From positions 1,612,001-1,676,000 of the forward strand of contig JADJQQ010000001.1 in the NCBI GenBank assembly GCA_016712625.1: a DNA stretch of 64,000 nt, read 5' to 3'. The notes under the pieces were generated by a model, which made no database searches, had not been told where the DNA came from, and saw only the letters and a program-made list of their open reading frames with translations. The position numbers were made by a program, and so were the translations under genes. This document shows, piece after piece, positions 52,020-61,861 of the stretch; the stretch's first letter is position 1, and every line of letters begins with the position of its first letter. Source of the stretch: Candidatus Competibacteraceae bacterium (lineage in GTDB: Bacteria; Pseudomonadota; Gammaproteobacteria; Competibacterales; Competibacteraceae).

Positions 52020-53668
52020 GCCGCGGCGGCCTCGCCACGCTGTTCGCGGCGCTGGCGGAGGGCTGCTTCGACAAAACCCCGGAACAGGGGATGGCCGGCG
52101 CGCGGGGTGGAGGTGAATTCGGGATGGAACTGGCAGCCGAGAAACCAGGGATGGCCGGGTAATTCGATCATTTCCACCAGCCGGCCATCGAGGGAATGGC
52201 CGGAGCAAACCAGCCCGGCGGCGCGTAGCGGTTCGCGGAAGCGGTTATTGAATTCGTAGCGGTGGCGGTGGCGTTCGGTGACCACATCCTTGCCGTAGGT
52301 AGCCCGCGCCAAACTATTGGGAACCAGCCAGCAGGGTTGCGCGCCCAGCCGCATGGTGCCACCGAGATTGCCGCCTTCGCGCCGCCGTTGCAGCGCGCCG
52401 TCTTCATCCATCCATTCGGTGACCAGCGCGATGACCGGATGCGGGGTGTCCTTGCGGAATTCAGTGCTGTGCGCCTCCGCCAGTCCGGCGACGTGACGGG
52501 CGAATTCAATCACCGCGACCTGCATTCCCAGACAGATGCCAAGATACGGAATTTGATGTTCGCGGGCGTAGCGGACAGCGGCGATTTTGCCTTCGATGCC
52601 ACGCTCGCCGAAGCCCCCTGGCACCAGAATGGCGTCCATCCTCTCCAGGCAGCCCGTGCCGTGTTCCTCGATTTGCTCGGAGTCGATGTAGTGAATGTTG
52701 ACTTTGGTGCAGGTGTGAATACCGCCGTGCAACAGCGCTTCATTCAGCGATTTGTAGGCGTCGGTCAGCTCCACATACTTACCAACCATCGCGATGTCCA
52801 ATTGGTTGGCCGGCGATTCAATCGCGCGCACCACCCGCTCCCAATCGGCCAGATCGACCGGCGGCAAGTTTTCCAAATGCAGCTTGCGAGCCACGATGTC
52901 ATCGACACCCTGCGCGTGTAGCAGCAAGGGAATTCGGTAAATGGTGTCGGCGTCCGGCACGCTCATGACGGCCTTGGCTTCGACGTTGGTGAACAGCGAG
53001 ATCTTGCGGCGCTCGTCGGCGGGAACCTCCCGATCCGAGCGACACAGTAAGAGGTCGGGCTGGATACCGATGGAGCGCAGTTCCTTGACCGAATGCTGGG
53101 TTGGCTTGGTTTTCAGCTCGCCGGAGGATTGGATGTACGGCACCAAGGTCAAATGGATGAACAGGCACAACTCGCGGCCCAATTCCACGCCCATCTGGCG
53201 AATGGCTTCCAGAAAGGGTTGCGACTCAATGTCGCCCACCGTGCCGCCGATTTCGACCAGTGCGATATCGGCCTCGCCCGCGCCCAGCCGGATGCAGCGT
53301 TTGATCTCGTCGGTGATATGGGGAATGACTTGGACGGTGCCGCCCAGGTAGTCGCCACGCCGTTCTTTGCGAATCACGTTTTCGTAGATTCGGCCGGTGG
53401 TAAAGTTGTTGCGACGGGTGGCGGTCATCGTCACAAAGCGCTCGTAGTAGCCCAAATCGAGATCGGTTTCCGCGCCATCGCTGGTGACAAACACCTCGCC
53501 GTGCTGGAACGGACTCATGGTGCCGGGATCGACGTTGATGTAGGGGTCGAGCTTGATCAGGGTGACTTTGAGTCCGCGGGCTTCTAGTACCGCTGCCAGC
53601 GAAGCGGCGGCGATGCCTTTGCCCAGAGAGGACACCACGCCGCCGGTGATGAAAATGAATCGGGTCAT
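52016..53668 (-). CDS. pyrG: CTP synthase
   Basis: Makes CTP from UTP with glutamine as nitrogen source. 550 residues: N-terminal synthase domain with FITGGVVSSLGKGIAAAS and a C-terminal class I glutamine amidotransferase domain with the catalytic C379 in YLGICLGMQ and the HPEF triad region (CQFHPEFTS). Head of the kdsA-eno block; tilS ends 27 bases upstream. Confidence 0.98.
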   Translation of the reverse strand: MTRFIFITGGVVSSLGKGIAAASLAAVLEARGLKVTLIKLDPYINVDPGTMSPFQHGEVFVTSDGAETDLDLGYYERFVTMTATRRNNFTTGRIYENVIRKERRGDYLGGTVQVIPHITDEIKRCIRLGAGEADIALVEIGGTVGDIESQPFLEAIRQMGVELGRELCLFIHLTLVPYIQSSGELKTKPTQHSVKELRSIGIQPDLLLCRSDREVPADERRKISLFTNVEAKAVMSVPDADTIYRIPLLLHAQGVDDIVARKLHLENLPPVDLADWERVVRAIESPANQLDIAMVGKYVELTDAYKSLNEALLHGGIHTCTKVNIHYIDSEQIEEHGTGCLERMDAILVPGGFGERGIEGKIAAVRYAREHQIPYLGICLGMQVAVIEFARHVAGLAEAHSTEFRKDTPHPVIALVTEWMDEDGALQRRREGGNLGGTMRLGAQPCWLVPNSLARATYGKDVVTERHRHRYEFNNRFREPLRAAGLVCSGHSLDGRLVEMIELPGHPWFLGCQFHPEFTSTPRAGHPLFRGFVEAALRQRREQRGEAAAA

Positions 53669-53695
53669 GCCGGAATGGAGGGTAGCTAAAAGACG

Positions 53696-55069
53696 CTACA
53701 AGATACCAGACCCGACCGAAGATGGCGAATCCAAAACGGGTTGCCAACCTGCCTCGCTCAGTCCGGTAGCCTGATCGGCGGCGATGCCTAAACCAACCAC
53801 CGCGACCAAATGGCGGTCTCTATACAGCAAAGGTAAATGATCGCGTTGCCAAGGCGGAATTTCTGCGTGCTGCAGGAGTTTTTTCAATTCTTGGCTGTGG
53901 CGGCGACCGATGGGTTGAAAGCGTTCGCCGCCCGTTCGAAATCGAACCGTCAGCGAACCATCGCTCAATGCTTCCAATCGCAATCCTTTACCGATCATGC
54001 GTTGCATTTGTAATCGGCCCACCGGCAAATCCAGTGGTGGCCAACCGGTGGCAGTCGCTTGCCAGCTGAAAGTTTGGCGCGGATCGTGGGCTGGCGGAGG
54101 GAGCATGGCGTAGAGCCTGTGTTGGTAGCGGCGCGCTTCGCCGCCCGGCCAGCGCACGCAAGGCTGGCGGTCGTGGCGGGCGCTCAGGATATCGTGCAGC
54201 AGATGGCGCAATTGCCGGCTGTCAGGAACGGGTAGACCGATCTGGCGCAACCAGTACCGAACCGCGTTGCGCTGACGCGGTTCGCTCAGTTGGCGCAGTC
54301 GGGCAATGTTCAGGGCATCGCTCCGTTCAGTGGAGATTGTAACAAGATCGGAGCGTGCTGCTGTATCCAGCCAATCGGCGGATTCAGCGCACAGTCGCGC
54401 CGAGCGTGATAGGTTGCGGCTAACGGCGGGCCAGCGTTGTTCCAGTAGCGGCAGAATCCGATGGCGGAGGTAATTCCGGTCGAAGTCGGTATTATTGTTG
54501 CTGGCGTCCTCGATCCAATGTAACTGGTGGCGGCGAGCGTAGCGCAGCAGTTCGGCGCGGCGGGTCTCCAGCAAGGGGCGCAACAGCCAACCTCGGCCCA
54601 GGCGGGCCGCCGCCGGCATCGCCGCCAACCCGTGCGGCCCCGCGCCCCGCAGCAGTTGCAACAGCAGGGTTTCGGCTTGGTCATCGCCATGATGGCCGGT
54701 CAGCAGGGCGGTTTCAGGGTCCAGTTCCGCCGCAAAAACGGCGTAACGGGCGCGGCGGGCGGCGGCTTCCGGACTTTCCCCCGGTGACGGGCGAGCGTCG
54801 ATCTGGCGGGGCCGAAACGCGATCTCTAGTTCACGGCATACGCGCGCCGCGTGCGCCCGCCAAGCAGCGGATGCGGCTTGGAGTCCGTGATCGACATAAA
54901 TGGCTTCTAACCCGCGTTCCGGCCAGCGGGCGCGCTCAGCCGCCAGCAAGTGCAGCAAGACGTGAGAATCCATCCCCCCGCTGTACCCGACGATCAGGCG
55001 GCGGCAATGGGGGTGGGCGCTCAAGACCGAGGTAAGAACCGCGCACGACAGGGGGGTTACGGCCATCAT
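53696..55069 (-). CDS. tilS: tRNA(Ile)-lysidine synthase
   Basis: Adds lysine to C34 of the CAU-anticodon tRNA-Ile so that it reads AUA. 457 residues; the PP-loop is VGYSGGMDSHVLLH (27-40) and the second ATP-site block is TGHHGDDQAETLLLQLLRG. The C-terminal TilS domains follow (FQPIGRRHSQELKKLLQH). The gene order accA-tilS-pyrG is typical of gammaproteobacteria. Confidence 0.96.
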   Translation of the reverse strand: MMAVTPLSCAVLTSVLSAHPHCRRLIVGYSGGMDSHVLLHLLAAERARWPERGLEAIYVDHGLQAASAAWRAHAARVCRELEIAFRPRQIDARPSPGESPEAAARRARYAVFAAELDPETALLTGHHGDDQAETLLLQLLRGAGPHGLAAMPAAARLGRGWLLRPLLETRRAELLRYARRHQLHWIEDASNNNTDFDRNYLRHRILPLLEQRWPAVSRNLSRSARLCAESADWLDTAARSDLVTISTERSDALNIARLRQLSEPRQRNAVRYWLRQIGLPVPDSRQLRHLLHDILSARHDRQPCVRWPGGEARRYQHRLYAMLPPPAHDPRQTFSWQATATGWPPLDLPVGRLQMQRMIGKGLRLEALSDGSLTVRFRTGGERFQPIGRRHSQELKKLLQHAEIPPWQRDHLPLLYRDRHLVAVVGLGIAADQATGLSEAGWQPVLDSPSSVGSGIL

Positions 55070-55093
55070 CGTCCTACCGCGCTATTTTTACAC

Positions 55094-56128
55094 TTAGGAA
55101 TCCTTGTCCTTCCCCAATAAGGCGGCCACGCTGCTTTGCCACGTCGATTGCAGCGATGTCGTCGGTTCGGTTTCCTTGAACACGCCATAAGCCATCAAGC
55201 GTTGGTAGCGTTGCTCCAACAAAGCATCTATTGTCAAGGTATCTAGGTATTGCAGATTGTCCCGCAGTACGGTTCGAATCTGATCGGCGGCGCGCGTCAT
55301 ATCGCGATGGGCGCCGCCCGGCGGTTCGGGAATGATGCCGTTGATCAGCTTCAGTTTAAATAAGCGGTCGGCGGTCAATCCCATCGCCTCGGCCGCTTCC
55401 GGCGCTTTCTCCGCGCTCTTCCATAGAATCGCCGCGCAGCCTTCCGGCGAAATCACTGAATAAGTGCTGTATTGAAGCATCAGCACCCGGTCGCCGACGC
55501 CGATGGCCAGCGCGCCGCCGGAGCCGCCTTCACCGATCACGATGCAGAGGATCGGCGTGCGCAACCGGCTCATTTCGAACAGGTTGCGGGCGATCGCTTC
55601 ACTTTGCCCCCGTTCTTCGGCCCCGATGCCCGGATAAGCGCCGGGCGTGTCGATGAACATGAGTAGCGGCAGTCGGAATCGCTCGGCCAGTTTCATCAAA
55701 CGGAGCGCCTTGCGATAGCCCTCCGGTCGCGGCATACCAAAATTGCGATAAATCTTTTCCTTGGTATCCCGTCCTTTCTGATGGCCGATCACCAACACCG
55801 CCCGCCCGTCCAAGCGCCCCAAGCCACCGATGATCGCGTGATCGTCAGCGAACGCGCGGTCGCCGTGCAGCTCCTGAAAATCGGTCAGCAGGCGCTCGAT
55901 ATAATCCAGGGTGTAAGGCCGCAAGGGATGGCGGGCGATTTGCGCGGTTTGCCACGGCGTCAGGCTCGCGAAAATGGATTCGGTCAGCGCCTTGCTCTTG
56001 GCCTCCAGACGGGCGATCTCATCGCTGATATTCAGATCCTGCTGGGCGCTGAGATCGCGCAGTTCTTGCAGCATCGCCTCCAGTTCGGCGATGGGTTTTT
56101 CAAAATCCAGACAATTAGTTGGGTTCAT
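55094..56128 (-). CDS. accA: Acetyl-CoA carboxylase carboxyltransferase subunit alpha
   Basis: Alpha subunit of the carboxyltransferase that makes malonyl-CoA for fatty acid synthesis. 344 residues, about 25 more than E. coli AccA, mostly from a C-terminal extension. It begins with FEKPIAELEAMLQELR and contains FIDTPGAYPGIGAEERGQ and IGEGGSGGALAIGVGD. It lies 27 bases from the DegQ-like gene and 24 bases from tilS. Confidence 0.97.
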   Translation of the reverse strand: MNPTNCLDFEKPIAELEAMLQELRDLSAQQDLNISDEIARLEAKSKALTESIFASLTPWQTAQIARHPLRPYTLDYIERLLTDFQELHGDRAFADDHAIIGGLGRLDGRAVLVIGHQKGRDTKEKIYRNFGMPRPEGYRKALRLMKLAERFRLPLLMFIDTPGAYPGIGAEERGQSEAIARNLFEMSRLRTPILCIVIGEGGSGGALAIGVGDRVLMLQYSTYSVISPEGCAAILWKSAEKAPEAAEAMGLTADRLFKLKLINGIIPEPPGGAHRDMTRAADQIRTVLRDNLQYLDTLTIDALLEQRYQRLMAYGVFKETEPTTSLQSTWQSSVAALLGKDKDS

Positions 56129-56155
56129 TGCTTGGTTGCTTGCGGGGTTCGATCC

Positions 56156-57586
56156 TTAATCGGGCAGGCGCACGGCCAGGTAGAGCGATTCGTTTTCCCG
56201 CCGTACCCAGATCGGTATTGCCGTGCCCTTGGGAAGTTCCTTGGCCAGCTCGACAAACTGGCTGGCGCTTTTAACAGGGCTATGATTGAGTTGCAGAATG
56301 ATATCGTCCGGATACAAGCCGGCGTTGGCGGCCGGCCCTTCATCCAGGCTGGTCACCAGTACCCCTTGTTCCCCCTCGTCCAGGATACGGCGTTGTTCGT
56401 TGCTGAGATCGGCGACGGTCACGTTCAAACGCGGGTCGCTGTGCTCGTCCATCGTGGTTACGGCTTCCTCCTCCACCGTTTCCAGCCGGGCAATGGTGGC
56501 TTTGATTTCCAGCGGTTGGCCGTCGCGCAAGATCGACATCGCTATTGTCTTGCCAACCGGAGTGACGCCGATCATGCGCGGCAGTTGCGAGGAATCCTCG
56601 ACCGGTTCGCCACTGTAGCGCAAGATGACATCGCCGGGCTTGAAGCCGGCGCTGGCCGCTGGGCTATCCGCCAAGATCTGGGCAACCAGCGCGCCGCGCG
56701 GCCGATCAAGCTTGAACGCTTCCGCCAAATCGTTATTGACGGGTTGCAGCAACGCGCCGAGCCAGCCGCGCGTGACTTGGCCGGTGGCTTTCAGTTGCTC
56801 GACCACCTGCATCGCTAGCTTAATGGGAATGGCGAACGATAGCCCCATATAACCGCCGGTGCTGCTGTAAATCTGTGAATTGATCCCCACCACCTCGCCG
56901 CGCAAATTGAATAACGGCCCGCCGGAACTACCGGGATTGACCGCGACATCGCTTTGAATGAACGGCACGTAGGTTCCGCTGGGCAGGTTGCGACCGACGG
57001 CGCTGACGATGCCTTGAGTGGCTGTGTGCTCCAGCCCAAACGGCGAGCCGATCGCCAGTACCCATTCGCCGACCTCCAGCGCGTCCGAGTCGCCAATTTT
57101 TACCGCCGGCAGATTTTCACCCTCAATCTTGAGCACCGCCACATCGGTCAGTTCGTCTACCCCAATCACCTTGGCGGGCCGCTCCCGTTGGTCACTGAGG
57201 CGAACGATAATCTTGTCGGCGTCTTGGGCGACATGGGCATTGGTCAGGATGAAGCCGTCAGCCGAGAGAATGAAACCTGATCCCAAGGAATTGGACTGGC
57301 GGTCGCCCGGCAGCTCCGGACGCTCTTGAAAGAAGCGTTTGAAAAATTCGAGATAGGGGTTTTCCTTGCCTGGCAATTCCGGCAAGCTGGGCTTGCGCGC
57401 CGGGTTTTGTTTGCTGGGAGCCTGGGTCGAGCTGATATTGACGACAGAGGCTTCGTTTTGTTTCACCAGCTTGCGAAAATCGGGTAGAGGTTGCGATTCC
57501 AAAGCGCGTCCTGGAACGGCGGCCACACCGTACAACGGGAGCAGCAGCAGGCAAATTTGGAGCGAGCGGTGGCGGATAAAGGTCAT
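56156..57586 (-). CDS. DegQ/DegP-family periplasmic serine protease
   Basis: A 476-residue HtrA protease with an N-terminal signal sequence (SLQICLLLLPLYGVAAVPG), a trypsin-like domain and two PDZ domains (about 265-350 and 380-470). The catalytic triad is H118 (LTNAHVA), D148 (DELTDVAVLKI) and S221 (NPGSSGGPLFN). It lacks the long Q-loop of E. coli DegP, so DegQ or MucD (AlgW-region) type is closer. It would degrade misfolded envelope proteins. AGGAG lies 13 bases before ATG 57586. Confidence 0.94.
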   Translation of the reverse strand: MTFIRHRSLQICLLLLPLYGVAAVPGRALESQPLPDFRKLVKQNEASVVNISSTQAPSKQNPARKPSLPELPGKENPYLEFFKRFFQERPELPGDRQSNSLGSGFILSADGFILTNAHVAQDADKIIVRLSDQRERPAKVIGVDELTDVAVLKIEGENLPAVKIGDSDALEVGEWVLAIGSPFGLEHTATQGIVSAVGRNLPSGTYVPFIQSDVAVNPGSSGGPLFNLRGEVVGINSQIYSSTGGYMGLSFAIPIKLAMQVVEQLKATGQVTRGWLGALLQPVNNDLAEAFKLDRPRGALVAQILADSPAASAGFKPGDVILRYSGEPVEDSSQLPRMIGVTPVGKTIAMSILRDGQPLEIKATIARLETVEEEAVTTMDEHSDPRLNVTVADLSNEQRRILDEGEQGVLVTSLDEGPAANAGLYPDDIILQLNHSPVKSASQFVELAKELPKGTAIPIWVRRENESLYLAVRLPD

Positions 57587-57862
57587 GACAATAATAATTC
57601 TCCTGAAGACGGCCGCGGCGGCGCCAAGGCGCACAAGCTGCTGCTGCTAACCGCCAGAGTGAGGCCAGCTGGATAGGGAGCAAAATCCGGCCCTGCCTGG
57701 AACGTCTGGACGTGGACGGGGTGCGCCCAGTATAGAATAGTTAGTGCTATTCGGGTGGAGCGGATGCCGGCGAAGGAGTCGCTTCGGCTTGGGAAACAAC
57801 CAGGGCCAGCCCGCGGTCGGAGATTGACAGCGTGCGAGCGAGCGATCACAGAGGAAGCAGGC

Positions 57863-59038
57863 ATGGAACAGAAATCGGAACAGATCGTCAATGATAGCGA
57901 TAAGGCAACCCAGTATCTTTACGACCTGACAGTTAAGCTGCTGGAGCTAAAAGGGTCGGATATCTTCATCACCGCTGGCAGCCCGCCCGCGCTCAAGATC
58001 CATCAAGAGCTGCGTCGAGTCGGCAATCAGAATCTGACCCCGCAGCAAGCCGGGTTGCTGGTGCGCTCGATCATGAATGATCGCCAGGCACGCGCTTTCG
58101 ACGCCCATCACGAAATCAATTTTTCGCTGAATTTTCCCGATGTCGCCCGTTTTCGGGTCAGTGCGTTCACCCAACGCGGCAGCGCTGGCATGGTGCTGCG
58201 ACTGATCCAGCAACGAATTCCCACCATCGATGAATTGAATCTACCGCCCATTTTGCGGGACATCGCCATGGCGAAGCGCGGTCTGGTAATTTTTTTGGGT
58301 GGCACCGGCTGCGGCAAGACCACCTCAATCGCGGCGATGATCGACCATCGCAATACCCAAGCTCGCGAGCATATTATCACCGTCGAAGATCCCATCGAAT
58401 TTTTCCACCGCCACAAGCAATGTTTGGTGGACCAGCGGGAAGTGGGCGTCGATACCGACTCTTACGAGGTGGCTTTAAAAAATACCTTGCGGCAAGCGCC
58501 CAACGTTATTTTGATAGGCGAGGTGCGGGATCGGGACACCATGCAGTCTGTGCTGGGTTTCGCGGAGACGGGCCACCTGTGCTTGACTACCTTGCACGCC
58601 AACAATACCGACCAGGCTTTCGATCGCATCGTCAACTTCTTCTCGGAAGAGAAGCGGCAACAGGTGCTGATGGATTTATCTTTCAACGTCAAGGCCTTTA
58701 TTTCCCAACGCTTGCTGCCGCGCGAGGATCGCGTCGGCATGATTCCAGCCATAGAGATCCTCCTGAACACTCCCTTGATGGCCGAGCTGATTTTTAATGG
58801 ACGGATCAAGGAGATCAAGCCCGTGATGACCCGCTCCAGCGATCAGGGCATCATTACTTTCGATTCGGCGCTGTTCGATTTGTACGAATCCGGCAAGATC
58901 AGCTACGAAACCGCGATCCGTCATGCGGATTCCGCCAATAATCTGCGGTTAAAAATCAAGCTGGAGAGCAAGCGCCCACCGCCTCGATCCGCTATCAACA
59001 CCCAGATTACCATTGATCCAGATCGCGGAAATTACTGA
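57863..59038 (+). CDS. PilT/PilU family type IV pilus retraction ATPase, PilU-like
   Basis: A 391-residue hexameric ATPase that would aid pilus retraction. Walker A is GGTGCGKTT (146-154), the Asp box is VEDPIEF, Walker B is ILIGEVRD (216-223), and the His box is TGHLCLTTLHAN. Sequence details such as KGSDIFITAGSPP, MAKRGLVIF and LRQAPNVILIGE are closer to PilU than to PilT. No pilT or other pil gene is adjacent. ATG at 57863 has GAGGA (57851-57855); the open frame upstream to 57755 is not family sequence. Confidence 0.93.
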   Translation: MEQKSEQIVNDSDKATQYLYDLTVKLLELKGSDIFITAGSPPALKIHQELRRVGNQNLTPQQAGLLVRSIMNDRQARAFDAHHEINFSLNFPDVARFRVSAFTQRGSAGMVLRLIQQRIPTIDELNLPPILRDIAMAKRGLVIFLGGTGCGKTTSIAAMIDHRNTQAREHIITVEDPIEFFHRHKQCLVDQREVGVDTDSYEVALKNTLRQAPNVILIGEVRDRDTMQSVLGFAETGHLCLTTLHANNTDQAFDRIVNFFSEEKRQQVLMDLSFNVKAFISQRLLPREDRVGMIPAIEILLNTPLMAELIFNGRIKEIKPVMTRSSDQGIITFDSALFDLYESGKISYETAIRHADSANNLRLKIKLESKRPPPRSAINTQITIDPDRGNY

Positions 59039-59053
59039 CGGACGTCAGCGAGA

Positions 59054-59794
59054 TCAGCGAGGCAGCGACAAACGGAAACGCCGGTTGCCTTGACGCAGCG
59101 TGGCGCCAGTAGGCGTGACGGCTTCAAGTACGGTGCCGTTTCCCATTTGTTCCCCTTCTCGATAGCGCTGACCGCCCACCACGACAAAACGCTTTTCCGC
59201 GTTTGGGCTGTAGACGTGAATGTCGAGGTTGAAGGCTGGAGCGCCGCGCCGCGCATTGGCCGGAATCGCCTCTAACAGCGGTGGCGGCTCTGGCCCAATG
59301 CTGACCGAAGGCCCTGGCGGTGGCTTGGGCGCTTTTCGCCGCCGTTCCTGGTTTGCGATGGCGGAGGGGTGTAAAAGTGGCCCAGCCAGGGGCGCGCCAC
59401 CTGGAGTCTTGCGGGATGCTCCTGGCGATGGAGTGGGTGAAACTGATCGAGCGGTGGCTGATTCCGGGCTTGCCGCCGGCGCTCCTTGCGCTGGCGCCGC
59501 GGGTTGGGAAGTGATTGAGGGGGCTGGTTTTACATCTGACGCTGTGCGTTCTGACGCTTTCGGTTCCAGCGCGGTTGATGCGGTAGTCGCTATGGGCGAT
59601 GGGGGTTGCGGCTTAACCAGCAGCAAATAGGCGAGCAGCGCGGCATTAAACCCTAAACCCAGCCCCGCCCCCAGCCAGAGCCAGAGCCGCTGTTGGACCG
59701 GTTTGGTTGGCGTCGAGGCGGCAATCGGATTCGGCGGCCGGCCGAGATGGCGTTCTTCTTCCGCCTTGCGCAGAGCGTCAAGAATGTACGACAT
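59054..59794 (-). CDS. gspB: Type II secretion system assembly protein GspB
   Basis: A 246-residue inner-membrane protein: a short cytoplasmic start MSYILDALRKAEEERHLG that is diagnostic of GspB-type proteins, one membrane helix (about 36-60), a Pro/Ala-rich periplasmic linker and a C-terminal T2SSB domain (about 170-246, FNLDIHVYSPNAEKRFVVV). GspAB is needed to insert the GspD secretin through the peptidoglycan. The start is one base after the gspA stop, so the two are coupled. Confidence 0.92.
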   Translation of the reverse strand: MSYILDALRKAEEERHLGRPPNPIAASTPTKPVQQRLWLWLGAGLGLGFNAALLAYLLLVKPQPPSPIATTASTALEPKASERTASDVKPAPSITSQPAAPAQGAPAASPESATARSVSPTPSPGASRKTPGGAPLAGPLLHPSAIANQERRRKAPKPPPGPSVSIGPEPPPLLEAIPANARRGAPAFNLDIHVYSPNAEKRFVVVGGQRYREGEQMGNGTVLEAVTPTGATLRQGNRRFRLSLPR

Positions 59795-59795
59795 C

Positions 59796-61859
59796 TCACG
59801 GCTCTTGCGGTGGTCGGTCGAGCACGGGAATGCCGGGCGTCGGCACCAAATTGCCCAATAGCACCAGCGTGCGCCCGCCTGCCACGCCATCTGGCTGCAA
59901 ACCCTGCTCCTGTTGATAGGCGCGCACTTGTTTGCCCAGGGTGGCGTCGAAAGCTTCTGGTGGTGCTTCAGGGGGCGGTTGGCCCGTCGCCAGCGCAAGC
60001 CGCTGACGTAACCAGCGCACCGACTGGCCAGTGTTGCCGGGACCGATGATAGGTTCTTCGGTTTGCGGTCGCCATAGCAGTAAATATTGACCCGACCAGA
60101 ACGGTGTGAGCTCGACCAATGGTACGGTAGTGGTTTGCCCGGCGATATCCAAAGTCGCGGTATCCTGGATCAGGGTACGCAGCAGAGCGGGTGCGGCAAT
60201 GCCGTCGGGGCCAGCCAACTGTAATACCGCGGGGCGGTTGAAGCGCCGCAGTGCATCCCAGTTGCCTTGGCCAGACAAGCAACGCAGATTGTGAATCTTG
60301 ATCCGTTCGCAAAATACAGTCTTGCTCTTCTGAGGAGGGGATACGCCCCAAGCTGCCAGCAAGCGTTCGTTGGCGCTGTCGGTATTGGTTTTTCGCAGCA
60401 ACTCCACTAGGCGAGCGGACTCGGCGCGGGGAGGCGCCGGCACTGTTGGCGGAGTCGGGCTGGAGTCTGAAGCGGCTGGCGGCGGAGTCGGACTGGAGTC
60501 CGCGCTTGGCGGAGCGGAAACGGGGCTCGTCTGGGCTAAGGTCGATGGCGTGAGATTCGATTCTGGCGTTATGAGCGGAGTTGGGCTAAATCGTGGCGCT
60601 GTTGGCGGTGGAGGCGGGTTGGAGTTTAAGGCGAGCGGTAGAGAGCTGGCTTCTAGCGCTGTTAACGGCGGCATAAAAAGCGGCTGCGATAGCGACAGTG
60701 CTGGCAGGGTCGGACTGGATTGAGCGTTGGAGGCGGCAACCCCGCTCGGCCGCGACGCCGGAGGGAGGGTGTTGACAACCGATGGCAGCGGCGGAGAGGT
60801 GGTTTCTGGCTTAAGAGCCTCGGTGGATTGGCGCAAAGCCGCGGGCGGCGCGGCGGAGGGCGCGGGAATTGGCGCGGGCGGGCGGGCTGAAATGGCGGTT
60901 GTCGCTGGCGCCTGAACCGGCGTTGCCGTTAGAGTCAAATCAGTGCGGGGTAGCCAGAGACCGATACCAATCATCGCCAGTCCAGCAAGAACGATCACTG
61001 GCGCGAGCCGGGAGCGTGGGGCCCGTTTTTCCCTTTGAGAATAATTTGGAATAACTTGTAACGCTTCGCGCGCGGCTTGATGGACGATTCCGGCATCCAC
61101 CTGCCGTTTCTCTTGCCCGTAAGCGCCAAGCAAGGCTCGGTCGCAGAGGATGTTAATCAGGCGTGGAATGCCGCCAGAGTGCCGATAAACCGCCCGTAAC
61201 GCGCTGGGAGTAAACAAGTCGCCACGCCCGTCGGCCACCCGCAGCCGATGGTCGATATAAGCGGCGGTTTCTTTTTGATCCAGTGGTGGCAGGTGGTAAT
61301 GTGCGGTAATCCGTTGAGTCAACTGCCGCAAGTCGGGCCGCGCCAGTAATCGCCGCAATTCCGGCTGGCCAACCAGAATAATCCGCAATAATTTGTGTTT
61401 AGTCGTTTCCAGGTTGGTCAACAACCGAATCTGTTCCAAAAGTTCGCGGCTCAGATTTTGGGCTTCGTCAATCACCAGCACGGTGTGCCGACCGGCGGCG
61501 TGCGCGTTTAACAGATGCGTGTTGAGTGCGTCCACCAAGGGCTTGAGACCCGGCTGATCGCTTGGGTAACTGACGCCCAATTCGTCGCAGATGGTGGCTA
61601 GCAGCTCGGCGGCCGTCAGCCGCGGATTGAGGCACAACGCGATATCGACGTGCACCAGTCCCTGTTCGAGCAAGGTGCGGGCCAGCGTGGTTTTCCCAGT
61701 GCCGACCTCGCCCGTCAGCTGTACGAACCCGCCGTTTTCATTCGTGCCGTACAACAGGTGGGCTAACCCCTCCCGATGGTGTCGGCTTAAGTAAACATAA
61801 GCCGGATCGGGGGTCAGCGCGAACGGGGGTTCACGCAGCCCGAAATACGCCGCATACAT
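59796..61859 (-). CDS. gspA: ExeA/GspA-type ATPase with peptidoglycan-binding domain
   Basis: A 687-residue inner-membrane protein. The cytoplasmic AAA part begins MYAAYFGLREPPFALTPDP and has Walker A GEVGTGKT (50-57) and Walker B VLVIDEAQ (127-134). One membrane helix (about 286-303) is followed by a long Pro/Ser-rich periplasmic linker (about 310-475), a peptidase-C39-like region and a C-terminal peptidoglycan-binding domain (RLALATGQPP to GGRTLVLLG). It is the ATPase partner of GspB in secretin insertion. The frame is open to 61922, but the family N-terminus starts at the ATG chosen. Confidence 0.93.
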   Translation of the reverse strand: MYAAYFGLREPPFALTPDPAYVYLSRHHREGLAHLLYGTNENGGFVQLTGEVGTGKTTLARTLLEQGLVHVDIALCLNPRLTAAELLATICDELGVSYPSDQPGLKPLVDALNTHLLNAHAAGRHTVLVIDEAQNLSRELLEQIRLLTNLETTKHKLLRIILVGQPELRRLLARPDLRQLTQRITAHYHLPPLDQKETAAYIDHRLRVADGRGDLFTPSALRAVYRHSGGIPRLINILCDRALLGAYGQEKRQVDAGIVHQAAREALQVIPNYSQREKRAPRSRLAPVIVLAGLAMIGIGLWLPRTDLTLTATPVQAPATTAISARPPAPIPAPSAAPPAALRQSTEALKPETTSPPLPSVVNTLPPASRPSGVAASNAQSSPTLPALSLSQPLFMPPLTALEASSLPLALNSNPPPPPTAPRFSPTPLITPESNLTPSTLAQTSPVSAPPSADSSPTPPPAASDSSPTPPTVPAPPRAESARLVELLRKTNTDSANERLLAAWGVSPPQKSKTVFCERIKIHNLRCLSGQGNWDALRRFNRPAVLQLAGPDGIAAPALLRTLIQDTATLDIAGQTTTVPLVELTPFWSGQYLLLWRPQTEEPIIGPGNTGQSVRWLRQRLALATGQPPPEAPPEAFDATLGKQVRAYQQEQGLQPDGVAGGRTLVLLGNLVPTPGIPVLDRPPQEP

Positions 61860-61861
61860 GC

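Noticed and set aside
51423..52259. A 278-codon open frame antisense to kdsA and the end of pyrG
   Set aside because: It spans two real genes on the other strand and has no family features.
55781..56818. A 345-codon open frame on the plus strand opposite accA and the protease gene
   Set aside because: It is antisense to two well-conserved genes; in GC-rich DNA the reverse frames are often open. Its product is His/Gln/Arg-rich with no recognisable domain.
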